Source of the DNA: Prevotella jejuni
GTDB taxonomy: Bacteria > Bacteroidota > Bacteroidia > Bacteroidales > Bacteroidaceae
Length of the DNA: 64,000 nt
NCBI RefSeq assembly: GCF_900187995.1
Contig: NZ_FZNZ01000024.1
Location: 1 to 64,000 of the forward strand
Direction: 5' to 3'
Made by a program: the position numbers and the translations under genes
The notes under the pieces: model-generated
What the model was told of the DNA's origin: nothing
The model's input: the letters and a program-made list of their open reading frames with translations, nothing else
Database searches by the model: none
Shown here: piece after piece, positions 34,814-44,154 of the stretch
Position numbering within the stretch: the first letter of the stretch is position 1
Layout: each line of letters starts with the position of its first letter

Positions 34814-35368
34814 TGATTGGTATGTTGGTTTTAATGCTACTTATAATAAGGTGGGGCTGCTCCTTATTCAATCCTTTTCCTAATGAGAAGAGAATAGCTT
34901 TCTGCCTCAAATGGTTGGTTAAGAATAGAAAAGAAGGGCTATATGTGCCTGTTAAGTCTTCTTGTTTATAATAAATTACATGTGTTTACAAAGTTACTAT
35001 TTTCTTATTACTTAATAGGTGTTTTTCATCAAAGAAGTTCATTAGAGGGCTATCTTTTATTGGTCTTGTCCGTTGTTTAGGGTGATATAATAGCGACTTT
35101 TTGTAGCGTAAACATTTGTTTTTCTGTATGCTTTTAGCTTTTTCAGTACTGATAAAGGACAAGTTCTTTCGTCCTATTAAGTGTGAAAGGAAGATGGAGG
35201 AGGGAAAGTGCAGTACGAGTTTATTTCTCTTATCCTTGTCTTTATTGCGTATATACCTTATATATAAATGGCCTTCTTCAGAAAGGAAAACGCTGAAAGT
35301 GGTGACAGCCCATGAGGGTAAAGATAAAAGAAAATAATCATTAAGTTGTAAAATTATTGCTGAAATGC
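34814..35368. other. Spacer between the nuclease gene and the GntR operon
   Basis: About 555 bases. A plus-strand frame with TTG or ATG starts (35116 or 35128 to 35337) has no recognisable content and no suitable promoter. I do not call it a gene. Nothing else supported. Confidence 0.5.
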
Positions 35369-35423
35369 TTGCAAGTAATGATTTTTAATATTACATTTGC
35401 AGTGTACTATTATAGTAGTACGC
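35369..35423 (+). promoter_or_regulatory. Promoter and GntR-type operator of the ABC operon
   Basis: TTG at 35369-35371, a 20-base spacer and TACATTTG at 35392-35399. Immediately after it lies a palindrome, GTGTACTATTATAGTAGTAC (35402-35421, half-sites TACTA and TAGTA). The transcription start should fall inside this palindrome. It fits an operator for the YtrA-like GntR regulator encoded as the last gene of the operon, giving autoregulation by blocking initiation. Confidence 0.75.
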
Positions 35424-35492
35424 TGTTACTAATAAATATACAAGTAATAAATGACGTTATATAAAACAATCTAATAAAAGAAAGAAAGCCTT

Positions 35493-36314
35493 ATGATTCA
35501 AGTTAATGAACTGACTTTCAGTTATCCTAAAAGCAAGCACAATGTGTTTGAGGGACTGAGTCTACAACTCAAAGAGAACCGAATTTATGGTCTTTTAGGC
35601 AGGAACGGTATGGGAAAGAGTACACTGCTCTACCTCATTGCTGGCCTTCTACGACCGCAAAAGGGTAGTGTTTTGGTTGATGGTTATACCGCTTCAAGTC
35701 GTTACCCAGAGATGTTAGAGGAACTGTATATTGTTCCTGAGGAGTATGATTTGCCCAATATGCCACTCAGTAAGTATGCTAAGATTCACGAAGACTTTTA
35801 CCCTCGATTTAGCGAGGAGGTGCTTGAAAAGTGTCTGACCGACTTTGAGATGTCTTTAGATGTCGATTTTAAGCAACTCTCTATGGGACAGAAAAAGAAG
35901 GTGTATATGAGTTTTGCACTTGCTACTGGTTGTCATCTGCTATTGATGGACGAGCCAACTAACGGGCTCGACATTCCTTCAAAGGCTCTTTTCCGTAAGG
36001 TTATTGCTGGGAATATAGCAGAAGATTCGTCGTTGATTATCTCTACCCATCAGGTGCATGATGTTGAGCAGTTGCTTGATCACATTATCATCCTTGATAA
36101 CTCACAGTTGCTTATCAACGCTTCTACCGAGGATATCACCGCAAAATACACCTTCGGCATCCGTCAAAGTAATGAGATGGATGACGAAGTACTCTATGCT
36201 GAACCATCGCTTCAGGGCAATAATGTAATTGCTCGACGTCAGGAGGGAGATAACGAAACAACTATTAACCTTGAGTTGTTGTTCAATGCTGCAACAACAG
36301 GTAAACTAAAATAA
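35493..36314 (+). CDS. ABC transporter ATP-binding protein
   Basis: Cytoplasmic ATPase of a small ABC exporter. The 273-residue product has Walker A GLLGRNGMGKSTLLYLIAG near 33-51, the signature LSMGQKKKVYMSFA near 129-142 (LSMGQ in place of LSGGQ), Walker B HLLLMDEPTNGLDIPSKA near 149 and the H-loop STHQVHD. The last 60 residues are an accessory tail. First gene of a four-gene operon with a DUF2807 lipoprotein, a membrane protein and a GntR regulator. The layout resembles YtrA-controlled transporters of Gram-positive bacteria that respond to envelope-active compounds, though the substrate here is unknown. Confidence 0.88.
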   Translation: MIQVNELTFSYPKSKHNVFEGLSLQLKENRIYGLLGRNGMGKSTLLYLIAGLLRPQKGSVLVDGYTASSRYPEMLEELYIVPEEYDLPNMPLSKYAKIHEDFYPRFSEEVLEKCLTDFEMSLDVDFKQLSMGQKKKVYMSFALATGCHLLLMDEPTNGLDIPSKALFRKVIAGNIAEDSSLIISTHQVHDVEQLLDHIIILDNSQLLINASTEDITAKYTFGIRQSNEMDDEVLYAEPSLQGNNVIARRQEGDNETTINLELLFNAATTGKLK

Positions 36315-36333
36315 AAGAAGGAGGAATATCATT

Positions 36334-37062
36334 ATGAAGACAACATTTGCAAAAATCATTAATATCGGCCTAATCTCTGTAGCTTGCTTACTTGCTTTAA
36401 ATTCTTGCTACATCCGAAAAAAAGACTACGGAAAGATGGTGACAGAGGAGGCCTCTGTTGATTCGTTTGACACGATAGACATCCGTGGAGCTGGTACTGT
36501 TTATATATCACAAGGTAAGAAGTACAGCTTAAAGTTTAAAGGGGAGGAGAAGCGACTTGATGTATTAAGTTTTGTCAATAAACAGAATAGACTGGTAATT
36601 GACATGAAAAACCTGATTCAGCATATAGGCTTTTTTGATTTGAAACCTTCAGATAGGGTAACGCAAAGTATTGTTATTTATATCACTACGCCAACACTCT
36701 CAAAGCTAAGTTGGAACAATTCTGCTACTGTTATTCTTTCAGATTCTTTTAAACTTGATAAGCTCAGCATTGATGCTCCTTTAGGTGGTAATCTGAAGAT
36801 AAATAAGATGAATATCAATCAGTTGGAAGTCTCTATGGTGGGTTTGGGGGCTATTGATGTTAAAAGCCTAACTGCTAAAAAGGTAATCTTTGATACCTAT
36901 GGCGAAGTAGGCTTAGGTGTAAATTTCTATCGAACTGATACGGCAATTATCTCTGCGAAGGGTGAACCAAAGATCAATACTACGGGAACAACGTGCTTAC
37001 CCTTGACCATGGTTACAGAGAAGGGAGCCGTTATTAAAGATAAAACAACAAGAATAAAATAG
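36334..37062 (+). CDS. DUF2807 (GIN domain) lipoprotein
   Basis: The 242-residue lipoprotein has a signal ending at a lipobox Cys near residue 25 (LALNSC). It shows the DUF2807 head-GIN pattern of repeated beta strands: FDTIDIRGAGTVYISQGKKY near 45-64, then SKLSWNNSATVILSD and LEVSMVGLGAIDVKSL. The family forms right-handed beta-helix-like structures in the envelope; its activity is unknown. It sits between the ATPase and membrane genes of an ABC operon, so it may be a periplasmic partner or sensor of the transporter. A Shine-Dalgarno-like AGGAGG lies 12 bases before the ATG, unusual for this phylum. Confidence 0.85.
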   Translation: MKTTFAKIINIGLISVACLLALNSCYIRKKDYGKMVTEEASVDSFDTIDIRGAGTVYISQGKKYSLKFKGEEKRLDVLSFVNKQNRLVIDMKNLIQHIGFFDLKPSDRVTQSIVIYITTPTLSKLSWNNSATVILSDSFKLDKLSIDAPLGGNLKINKMNINQLEVSMVGLGAIDVKSLTAKKVIFDTYGEVGLGVNFYRTDTAIISAKGEPKINTTGTTCLPLTMVTEKGAVIKDKTTRIK

Positions 37063-37082
37063 AATTAAGGAGGATATAAATT

Positions 37083-37871
37083 ATGACAAAGTTTGATTTA
37101 GACCGTTTCGGTAAGGTAATGAGTAGACTCTTGGTGATAAGCCAGCGCAAGAGAAGTGTAATCTTTATTACTTTTCTTATCATATTCTTAGTTCTTGCAA
37201 AGTTCACTACACCTATGTTTTCTGGAAAGTCTATGGATGATATAGGTTACAAGTCATTCGTTTCAGAAGTTGTAGATTTTATTGGGATTTTTTCTCCAAT
37301 TGTCTTCTTCGTATTAGGTACATTTTTCATTCAAGACCTTGAAGGGCGTCAGCAACGTATCAATGAATTGATGCTGCCAGCTACTAATCTTGAGAAGTTT
37401 GTTGCACGTGTGCTATTGGTTGCAGTGATTTACCCTTTAACTATTTGTGCTTCTTTTATTGTTGCAGATGGATTACAGCTGTTGATTTCAATGCTTATTG
37501 CACCCGAAGAAAGTTTTTCTATGGTTGTAGCCTACTTTGACAGCAATTCGTCTATAGGAGATTCGCTCCTATGGGATAAGGTTCTGTCAACACTTATGAG
37601 TTATTCAATTGCTATCTTTGGAGGTTTACTTTTCCGCAAGTTAGCTTGGTTGAAGACGACAGTTAGTTATTTAACTGTGATTATTCTTTCTATAATAGGT
37701 TTCTTCCTTTTAAAGATATTCCTTTACGAAAGTACAGACTATGAGGTTGTTTTTATAAAGAATCCTTATGCTTCTATGATTTCGATTGGAGTAAGTCTAT
37801 TGATGTTCTGGTCTTCTTATAAGATTTACACACGTCTGCAGGTCATCAACAATCGATGGAGAAATATTTAA
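37083..37871 (+). CDS. Membrane component of the GntR-controlled ABC transporter
   Basis: The 262-residue integral membrane protein has about six hydrophobic segments (roughly 25-42, 63-85, 106-135, 165-185, 190-212 and 225-240) and no recognisable enzymatic motif. Its position and topology mark it as the permease of the ATPase at 35493. A strong AAGGAGG lies 9 bases before the ATG at 37083. The next gene, a GntR regulator, begins 27 bases after its stop. Confidence 0.8.
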   Translation: MTKFDLDRFGKVMSRLLVISQRKRSVIFITFLIIFLVLAKFTTPMFSGKSMDDIGYKSFVSEVVDFIGIFSPIVFFVLGTFFIQDLEGRQQRINELMLPATNLEKFVARVLLVAVIYPLTICASFIVADGLQLLISMLIAPEESFSMVVAYFDSNSSIGDSLLWDKVLSTLMSYSIAIFGGLLFRKLAWLKTTVSYLTVIILSIIGFFLLKIFLYESTDYEVVFIKNPYASMISIGVSLLMFWSSYKIYTRLQVINNRWRNI

Positions 37872-37898
37872 CAAGGCGTGGATTAAATATTAAGGCTT

Positions 37899-38258
37899 AT
37901 GAATTTCGAAAATAATAAGGCTATCTATGAGCAAATGGCTGACCGCCTTTGCGATGAGATCATAGCTGGAACCTATAAAGCTGACGACCGAATACCCTCT
38001 GTCCGGGAGTATGCCGTTATGCTGCAGGTGAATACGAACACTGCAGTGAAGGCCTATGAGCTACTCTCTCGTGAGGAGATTATATACAATCGGCGTGGAC
38101 TTGGCTACTTTGTTTCAGCTGGTGCACGTGAACAAATCATGAGTACTCGACGTAAAACATTCCTCACACAATCGCTCCCTTCCATTTTCCGAGAGATGAA
38201 ACTGTTAGGAATTACTATAGAAGATGTTGAAAAGGAATGGACTATTGCGCAGCAGTAG
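37899..38258 (+). CDS. GntR-family transcriptional regulator, YtrA-like
   Basis: The 119-residue protein is a winged helix-turn-helix with a very short C-terminal part. The DNA-binding domain spans about residues 8-75: IYEQMADRLCDEIIAGTYK, then DRIPSVREYAVMLQVNTNTA and YELLSREEIIYNRRGLGYFV. The short effector part (about 40 residues) is characteristic of the YtrA subgroup. As last gene of the ABC operon it very likely binds the palindrome at 35402-35421 and represses its own operon. The inducer cannot be told from sequence. Confidence 0.9.
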   Translation: MNFENNKAIYEQMADRLCDEIIAGTYKADDRIPSVREYAVMLQVNTNTAVKAYELLSREEIIYNRRGLGYFVSAGAREQIMSTRRKTFLTQSLPSIFREMKLLGITIEDVEKEWTIAQQ

Positions 38259-38353
38259 TAATTGTTCTTTCCCAAATGAAGGCACTTACAAAAGCGTACT
38301 ACGGATAGAGATTTACCGTAGAAGCTAAACTTCAGTGTCTCACTATTCCAATT

Positions 38354-38406
38354 AAAATAGGCAAAACAGGAATGTATTGATTATAAGTTCCTGGTTTGCC
38401 TATTTT
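38354..38406. terminator. Bidirectional terminator between the GntR operon and the SNF2 gene
   Basis: AAAATAGGCAAAACAGGAA pairs with TTCCTGGTTTGCCTATTTT (one mismatch) around a 15-base loop. A-run and T-run on either side serve both convergent genes. Confidence 0.85.
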
Positions 38407-38435
38407 ATAGATGTCATGAGGAAGACTCAATTCTG

Positions 38436-41400
38436 TTATCGGTTGTCTTGCAGCATTTCGAGTAGTTCTTCCTGTGTCAGTGCATGAGAGATGTCAGAAC
38501 CCTCAAGAAGAGAGTCAGAAAGGTTACGCTTTGTCTTATGTAGACGTAGTATCTTTTCCTCAATGGTGTGCTGACTAATCAAATGATAGACTGTTACGTC
38601 CTGTTGTTGTCCAATACGATAAGCACGGTCGGTAGCCTGCTGCTCGATGGCAGGATTCCACCATGGATCAAGATGGATGACATAGTTTGCACCCGTAAGG
38701 TTGAGTCCCAATCCTCCAGCCTTCAGACTAATGAGGAAGAAAGGACACTTCCCTGACTGAAACTCCTTGACTAACTTCTCGCGCATAGCCATCGGTGTGC
38801 TTCCGTCAAGGTAGAGATAAGGAAGTTTAGCTGTGTCCATAGCCTTCTTTATCTCCTCGAAGAAACTGGTAAATTGGCTGAACACGAGGGCTCGGTTGCC
38901 ACTGTCGTTGAGGCTCTCAGCCAAGTCGATGAATGCAAGAACCTTACTGCTTGGGAGTTTCCACTTCTTATCAACTAACGAACAGCTACATGCCATCTGG
39001 CGTAAACGGGTGATTTCAGCCAATACAATCATCTTGTCAGCTTTTTTGTCAAGCACCTTCTCTTCTACATGACGACGTCTTATCTCATACATCGCCATCT
39101 CTTCAGACGACAACTCCACAGGTAGTTTGATTTCATTCTTAGCTGGTAATTCATCGATAACTTCTGCTTTTGTTCTCCGTAACAGGAATGGAGATATCAG
39201 TCGACGCAGCTGATTTTGTCTGTTTTTGTCGTTCTCACCTTCAATTGGTAGGATGAATTTCTGCTTAAATTGCTCTGCACTCCCCAAAAGACCAGGGATA
39301 ATAAACTGGAAGAGGTTCCACAACTCAGCTAAATGGTTTTGAATAGGAGTACCCGTAAGGATAACCTTTCGCTGTGCTTGTAGCTGCATAGCTGCCTTCG
39401 ACATCTTTGTGTTAGCATTCTTAATGGTGTGTGCCTCGTCAAGACAAACTATATTCCATTCACGTGCAGTGAGGTCTTTCTGCTGAATATTCAATAGTGC
39501 ATAAGTAATGATAATGACATCACCAGCCTTGGCTTCCTTGATATCTTTTGAGCGATCCTCGCTCTGATTGAGTACAGTAAGGTTCAGTGTCGGTGCAAAT
39601 CGTTTAAGTTCGTTGCGCCAGTTGGGTACAACAGATGCTGGTGCAACTATAAGTGAGGCACCATTTGCACTCTGTTCAAGGAGTAGGGTAATGGTCTGGA
39701 CAGTCTTTCCTAATCCCATGTCATCAGCAAGACATACACCAGCTCCCCATGCAGTCAGTCTTGACATCCATTCAAATCCTTCTTCTTGATAATCACGTAG
39801 TTGTGCTTGTAGCGTCTTGGGAACGATAGGCACCTCCTTACTGCAGGTTTCGATACGCTTACGCAAGGCATCTATTGCTTCATTATGCTTGATATCTAAG
39901 GATGAATCATCTAACAGATCGCCTATTAAAGAGACGGCTGCAGGAGCCATTTGTAGGTGCGAACGGCTCTCTGTTGTCACTGTGTCGAGTCGTTTAAGAA
40001 TACGTGAAAGTTGGCTACTAAGGGTGATAAACTCATTGTCACCAATGCGAATAAACTTCTGTTTATAGTTTTGCCGCATAAGTTCGAGCAGTTTCTGGAG
40101 AGAGATAACTTGTCCTTCGCTTATTTGTACATTACCCTCTACCTCAAACCAACCGTTTTTCGTTTTGAAAGAGATGTGTGTTGTACTGCTATTAATGTTG
40201 GGATGGTAATTTATTTTACAGCCTTCAGCCCATTCCAAAGTACAAATATCTTGATGTTCCTTACACCATTCTATAAAAGGAAGTAACGACAGAAGTGAAA
40301 GTCCTAAAGGCTCGTTGATACTCTGGGGAGTCCATGTGTCCTCTTCTTCGAGGACCTCAGACACTATCAAACCTTCGTTGATGGCCTTTAAGTATTCCCG
40401 CTCTTTCTTTAAATTTCGTACCAGTTGTACTTTCTGTCCATCTTTTTCTGCGATTGTAGTAATATTACCCTTACCTGGAACAAACAACATGCTTTCAGAA
40501 GCTCGTACAGAAGCTGTCATTAAGAAGTTATGGTTCTTGTCTGGAACGATGCGGAGAATGATACATGGAGAAACGTCAACTTTCTTCATAGAGTCAAGCT
40601 CTGCAACCATATTAGAGTGTATCTCAGTCTTACCTCCAATAGCTGTTATTAACTTGACAAGATAGGGCTCGGCCTCTGCGGGGTAACTTGCCTGAGTAAG
40701 TATCTCCTTATATGTCTTGTATTCAAACTGAGTAGGCGTAAAAACAGAGTAGTCTGTCTCCGTATTCTTAGTAAAGAAGAAAGATGATCTTATCCCTCTC
40801 TCTAACTCAATTACATTGGTAGAGACGCTAAAAGAACCATCTTTTTGTTTATTAATAATCAGATGAGGCTTGTCTAAATGGACCGCTACAGGGATGAGAT
40901 TATTGGTGTTGCCTATATAGATATGGTCACAATCGATAAATAGATATAAATACTTCTCTATATAAATACTATATTCCCAAGTAGAGATTTCCGTCTTGAC
41001 ATTCTGATCAATACTGTCAAAGCATGGCTCATCGAGACTCTTAAACTCCTGAATAGATAACTCCCTACCCACAGACCAGCTTCCATTCTTTAGCTTTCGT
41101 TTGAGGATTGGGACTATGATACCATATCGTAAGATATATATAAGTTTAGTATTATACTCCGTTTCACCTTCTTGTACATCCTCTGTTTGGTTTTCTGCAA
41201 GGAGTGATTCAAGGCGAATTTGCCAAGTAGATTTTATCTCCAGTCGGTTAAACAAGGATGTCCCTCCGAAGAGCTCTTGCAGTTGATGAGATTTAGCGTC
41301 CTCCTCCTTTGAACATGTCTCAAGTTGTAGGTACGCCCAGTTAGGTGCTATTGGTGGTATCTCAGCACTTTTTGGGGTCTTTCCTAATCGTTGATATAAT

Positions 41401-42461
41401 ATCCATGTTAGCCAGCTCACCGCCTGCGTATTGGCATCGTTGCGTATTGTCATGAAATAAATATCATTGATGTGTGGGTCTTTTTTGTCACAGAAATAAT
41501 CTCTCAATGGTGAAATTATCATTGATGACAGGTTTATAAAAGAAACCCCCTTCTTGTTCGCCATAGTCCTCAGTTTCTGTAAGGATGATTCTGTATTGGC
41601 GAAAATAGCAGCTAAGGCAAAGTAATAGTTTGAGATGGGGTTCGTGAAGATGCCTTTTATTATGGTTTGCTTGTTATGGGTTGCTAATGCCTTAGTGTAT
41701 AATTTGTAGGCTAAAGAGTAATCGTCCTTGTATAAAGCACCAATCGCAGCTATCTGGAGGGTAAAGGAGTTGGCTATAGAAGTATGTAAATCAATGCAGA
41801 GCTTACCTGTTCCTAAGTAGTAATAGAAGGCAAAGGTCCTAATTGATTCAGAGCTCTTTATATTCCCTTTTTTAGTTGTCTTATCCTGTATAATAAGTTC
41901 TTTAAGGTAATCCCAATCTAATTGTTTGTCTTGTAAGAGTGCTCTAAGCAGGTTGTCATCTATAATAGACAATAAGAGTTCATCTGGTAGCGAACTAAAG
42001 AATGGTTTATACAATCTATCATCAAGAATGTCGTAAGAACAGTAACATAGTTCTATTGTTGTCTTATGATCTGAATACCTTACTGCCTCAGGCTCCTTCT
42101 CAGCAATAAGATATACAATGAGGCTGATTAAAGGGTCGAGTTGGCTAAGTCGTTTCTTTTGCTGAAATAGACTTCTTATACTCTTCAAAAGAGGTTTATT
42201 CTTAGTCTTAAAGAGTTCGACAATGGCTGGTATTATTATGTTTCTATCTGCGTATATAGTTTTTGTATTATACGAAACTTGTGACTCATACAGCATATTA
42301 TTAGTAAGTAACTGTTGTAGAGTTAACTTATAGATAGCGGGAGACATTATTTTAGAAGCCAATACACTAAGCTCTGTTTTTCCTACTTCATTATGATGAA
42401 AGTAGGACATCAGCATAAGAAGTGATTGTTCATTAGAGGAAAGAGATGAGAAAGGTGTCAC
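38436..42461 (-). CDS. SNF2/HepA-family helicase-like ATPase
   Basis: DNA translocase of the SNF2 superfamily. The 1341-residue product reads from a GTG start at 42461. The N-terminal 500 residues look helical and repeat-like with no clear family. A middle region follows, and the motor begins near residue 880. It has YQEEGFEWMSRLTAWGAG, Walker A LADDMGLGKTVQT near 913-925, the DEAH box CLDEAHTIKNANTKMSKA and LTGTPIQNHLAELWNLFQF. In the second RecA lobe it has LVFSQFTSFFEEI and ATDRAYRIGQQQDVTVYHLI near 1270. The arrangement fits the bacterial HepA/RapA-like group, which remodels stalled transcription complexes or acts in repair. Some relatives belong to defence systems, but no defence partner adjoins this gene. 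Confidence 0.88.
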   Translation of the reverse strand: MTPFSSLSSNEQSLLMLMSYFHHNEVGKTELSVLASKIMSPAIYKLTLQQLLTNNMLYESQVSYNTKTIYADRNIIIPAIVELFKTKNKPLLKSIRSLFQQKKRLSQLDPLISLIVYLIAEKEPEAVRYSDHKTTIELCYCSYDILDDRLYKPFFSSLPDELLLSIIDDNLLRALLQDKQLDWDYLKELIIQDKTTKKGNIKSSESIRTFAFYYYLGTGKLCIDLHTSIANSFTLQIAAIGALYKDDYSLAYKLYTKALATHNKQTIIKGIFTNPISNYYFALAAIFANTESSLQKLRTMANKKGVSFINLSSMIISPLRDYFCDKKDPHINDIYFMTIRNDANTQAVSWLTWILYQRLGKTPKSAEIPPIAPNWAYLQLETCSKEEDAKSHQLQELFGGTSLFNRLEIKSTWQIRLESLLAENQTEDVQEGETEYNTKLIYILRYGIIVPILKRKLKNGSWSVGRELSIQEFKSLDEPCFDSIDQNVKTEISTWEYSIYIEKYLYLFIDCDHIYIGNTNNLIPVAVHLDKPHLIINKQKDGSFSVSTNVIELERGIRSSFFFTKNTETDYSVFTPTQFEYKTYKEILTQASYPAEAEPYLVKLITAIGGKTEIHSNMVAELDSMKKVDVSPCIILRIVPDKNHNFLMTASVRASESMLFVPGKGNITTIAEKDGQKVQLVRNLKKEREYLKAINEGLIVSEVLEEEDTWTPQSINEPLGLSLLSLLPFIEWCKEHQDICTLEWAEGCKINYHPNINSSTTHISFKTKNGWFEVEGNVQISEGQVISLQKLLELMRQNYKQKFIRIGDNEFITLSSQLSRILKRLDTVTTESRSHLQMAPAAVSLIGDLLDDSSLDIKHNEAIDALRKRIETCSKEVPIVPKTLQAQLRDYQEEGFEWMSRLTAWGAGVCLADDMGLGKTVQTITLLLEQSANGASLIVAPASVVPNWRNELKRFAPTLNLTVLNQSEDRSKDIKEAKAGDVIIITYALLNIQQKDLTAREWNIVCLDEAHTIKNANTKMSKAAMQLQAQRKVILTGTPIQNHLAELWNLFQFIIPGLLGSAEQFKQKFILPIEGENDKNRQNQLRRLISPFLLRRTKAEVIDELPAKNEIKLPVELSSEEMAMYEIRRRHVEEKVLDKKADKMIVLAEITRLRQMACSCSLVDKKWKLPSSKVLAFIDLAESLNDSGNRALVFSQFTSFFEEIKKAMDTAKLPYLYLDGSTPMAMREKLVKEFQSGKCPFFLISLKAGGLGLNLTGANYVIHLDPWWNPAIEQQATDRAYRIGQQQDVTVYHLISQHTIEEKILRLHKTKRNLSDSLLEGSDISHALTQEELLEMLQDNR

Positions 42462-42777
42462 TTTGAATAGAATCTTAATTAATGAATGAATATACTTTTA
42501 AGATAGATGTATGATGGGGGGATAAACGTATTTAGTCCATAAGAGGAGTAGAGAGGTGGGGGAAATACAGACGAATCTCCTAATATGTATGATAAATAAT
42601 ACCTGCTAACAGGTGTGGAGTATTTTATATTTAGATGAGAGTAAATGGACTATATGCAGTTAGGCCTTTATGATTATAATCAATCTATGGTAAGATCTAT
42701 ATGAACATAAAAAGTTTATAGTATCCTAAATGAACTCATTTTGCATGAGAACACTTAAGATACTATATTCGTTTCGA
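42462..42777. other. Spacer between the SNF2 and recA genes
   Basis: 316 AT-rich bases. I see no gene, no convincing terminator for recA and no good -7/-33 promoter for the SNF2 gene. Confidence 0.5.
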
Positions 42778-43797
42778 TTACTTTGTTTGTTCAGTAATAG
42801 CGTTCTTAATCAATCCTTCCAGCTCCTCTGCAAGTTCTGGATTATCTTTGATCATTGCCTTGGTAGCATCACGGCCTTGTGCGAGTTTGGTACCGTTATA
42901 GCTAAACCAGCTACCACTCTTCTGGATGATGCCGTATTGAACACCTAAGTCAACAATCTCACCAATCTTTGAAATACCCTCACCGAAGGTGATCTCAAAC
43001 TCTGCTTTACGGAAAGGAGGGGCTACCTTGTTCTTAACAATCTTCACACGAACCTGGTTACCAATAACTTGGTCGCCATCTTTGATAGATGTTACACGAC
43101 GGATATCAAGGCGAACAGAACTGTAGAACTTCAAAGCGTTACCACCAGTAGTTGTCTCTGGGTTACCAAACATGATACCGATTTTCTCACGCAACTGGTT
43201 GATGAAGATGCAACAAGTATTGGTTTTTGCAATTGTTGAGGTAAGTTTACGCAACGCCTGACTCATCAATCGTGCCTGTAAACCTACTGCAGAATCACCC
43301 ATATCACCCTCAATCTCCTTCTTTGGGGTCAAGGCTGCTACTGAGTCAACTACGAGAATGTCAATTGCAGATGAACGAATCAGCTGATCAGCAATCTCTA
43401 ATGCCTGCTCACCATTGTCTGGTTGTGATATCCAAAGATTATCAATATCCACACCTAACTTCTCTGCGTAGAATCGATCGAATGCATGTTCGGCATCAAT
43501 GAAGGCTGCTATTCCACCCTGCTTCTGTGCCTCTGCAATGGCATGGATAGCCAATGTTGTCTTACCAGAACTCTCCGGACCATAGATCTCTATAATCCTA
43601 CCACGTGGATAACCACCTACACCAAGTGCCGTGTCAAGTGCCACACTGCCTGTTGGGATTACCTCTACCTGCTCTATCTGCTCATCGCCCATGCGCATGA
43701 TAGACCCTTTACCAAAGTCTTTCTCTATCTTAGACATTGCAGCCTGCAAGGCTTTCAACTTGCCTTCAGCTGCTGATGTTGTCTCTTCTTTTGCCAT
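42778..43797 (-). CDS. recA: Recombinase RecA
   Basis: ATP-dependent strand-exchange protein that also stimulates SOS-type repressor cleavage. The 339-residue product has Walker A GPESSGKT at 73-80, [20 protein letters not shown] before it, the DNA-binding loop 1 region [20 protein letters not shown] near 152, and loop 2 [20 protein letters not shown] near 196. It is of standard length with no intein. It is the third gene of a likely operon: carboxynorspermidine dehydrogenase, TfoX-like protein, recA, with gaps of 4 and 32 bases. Confidence 0.97.
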   Translation of the reverse strand: MAKEETTSAAEGKLKALQAAMSKIEKDFGKGSIMRMGDEQIEQVEVIPTGSVALDTALGVGGYPRGRIIEIYGPESSGKTTLAIHAIAEAQKQGGIAAFIDAEHAFDRFYAEKLGVDIDNLWISQPDNGEQALEIADQLIRSSAIDILVVDSVAALTPKKEIEGDMGDSAVGLQARLMSQALRKLTSTIAKTNTCCIFINQLREKIGIMFGNPETTTGGNALKFYSSVRLDIRRVTSIKDGDQVIGNQVRVKIVKNKVAPPFRKAEFEITFGEGISKIGEIVDLGVQYGIIQKSGSWFSYNGTKLAQGRDATKAMIKDNPELAEELEGLIKNAITEQTK

Positions 43798-43829
43798 ATA
43801 CTATTATCTTGTTTTTGATTGATAAAACA

Positions 43830-44150
43830 TTATTTATTCTTCTTTCTTTTTTTTGGATAGGGTAAAACCTCTACTAAGGTCTTAACAACCCTGACTGCAA
43901 AATCAGACCTTGAAACATCTAAAACGTAGTGTTCCTTAGCTCCTTCATAAGGGAATCCACGTTCGGAAGATAGCATCATTGACTTAATTGCCTCGTGTTC
44001 TTTGACATAAGGTATATTGTCACAAACTATGATAACAGGCTTTTCGTCAACATAAACTATGTAGCCACCAAACATCTTCCTGTATCTTACATTTCCCGCA
44101 GTTGCTATCTGACTACTAACAAATTCAATAAAGTCCAAAGAGCAAGCCAT
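43830..44150 (-). CDS. TfoX N-terminal-domain protein
   Basis: A small (106-residue) protein matching the TfoX/Sxy N-terminal domain: VRYRKMFGGYIVYVDEKPVI near residues 22-41, then NIPYVKEHEAIKSM. TfoX/Sxy regulates natural competence with CRP in gammaproteobacteria, but this stand-alone domain is widespread and its role in Bacteroidota is unknown. It has a basic tail (PKKRKKNK). The position directly before recA and four bases after the preceding gene suggests cotranscription and makes a link to DNA uptake or recombination worth testing. Confidence 0.82.
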   Translation of the reverse strand: MACSLDFIEFVSSQIATAGNVRYRKMFGGYIVYVDEKPVIIVCDNIPYVKEHEAIKSMMLSSERGFPYEGAKEHYVLDVSRSDFAVRVVKTLVEVLPYPKKRKKNK

Positions 44151-44154
44151 CTTC

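Noticed and set aside
35116..35337. 73-codon plus frame
   Set aside because: TTG or late ATG start, no promoter box at a suitable distance, no recognisable content.
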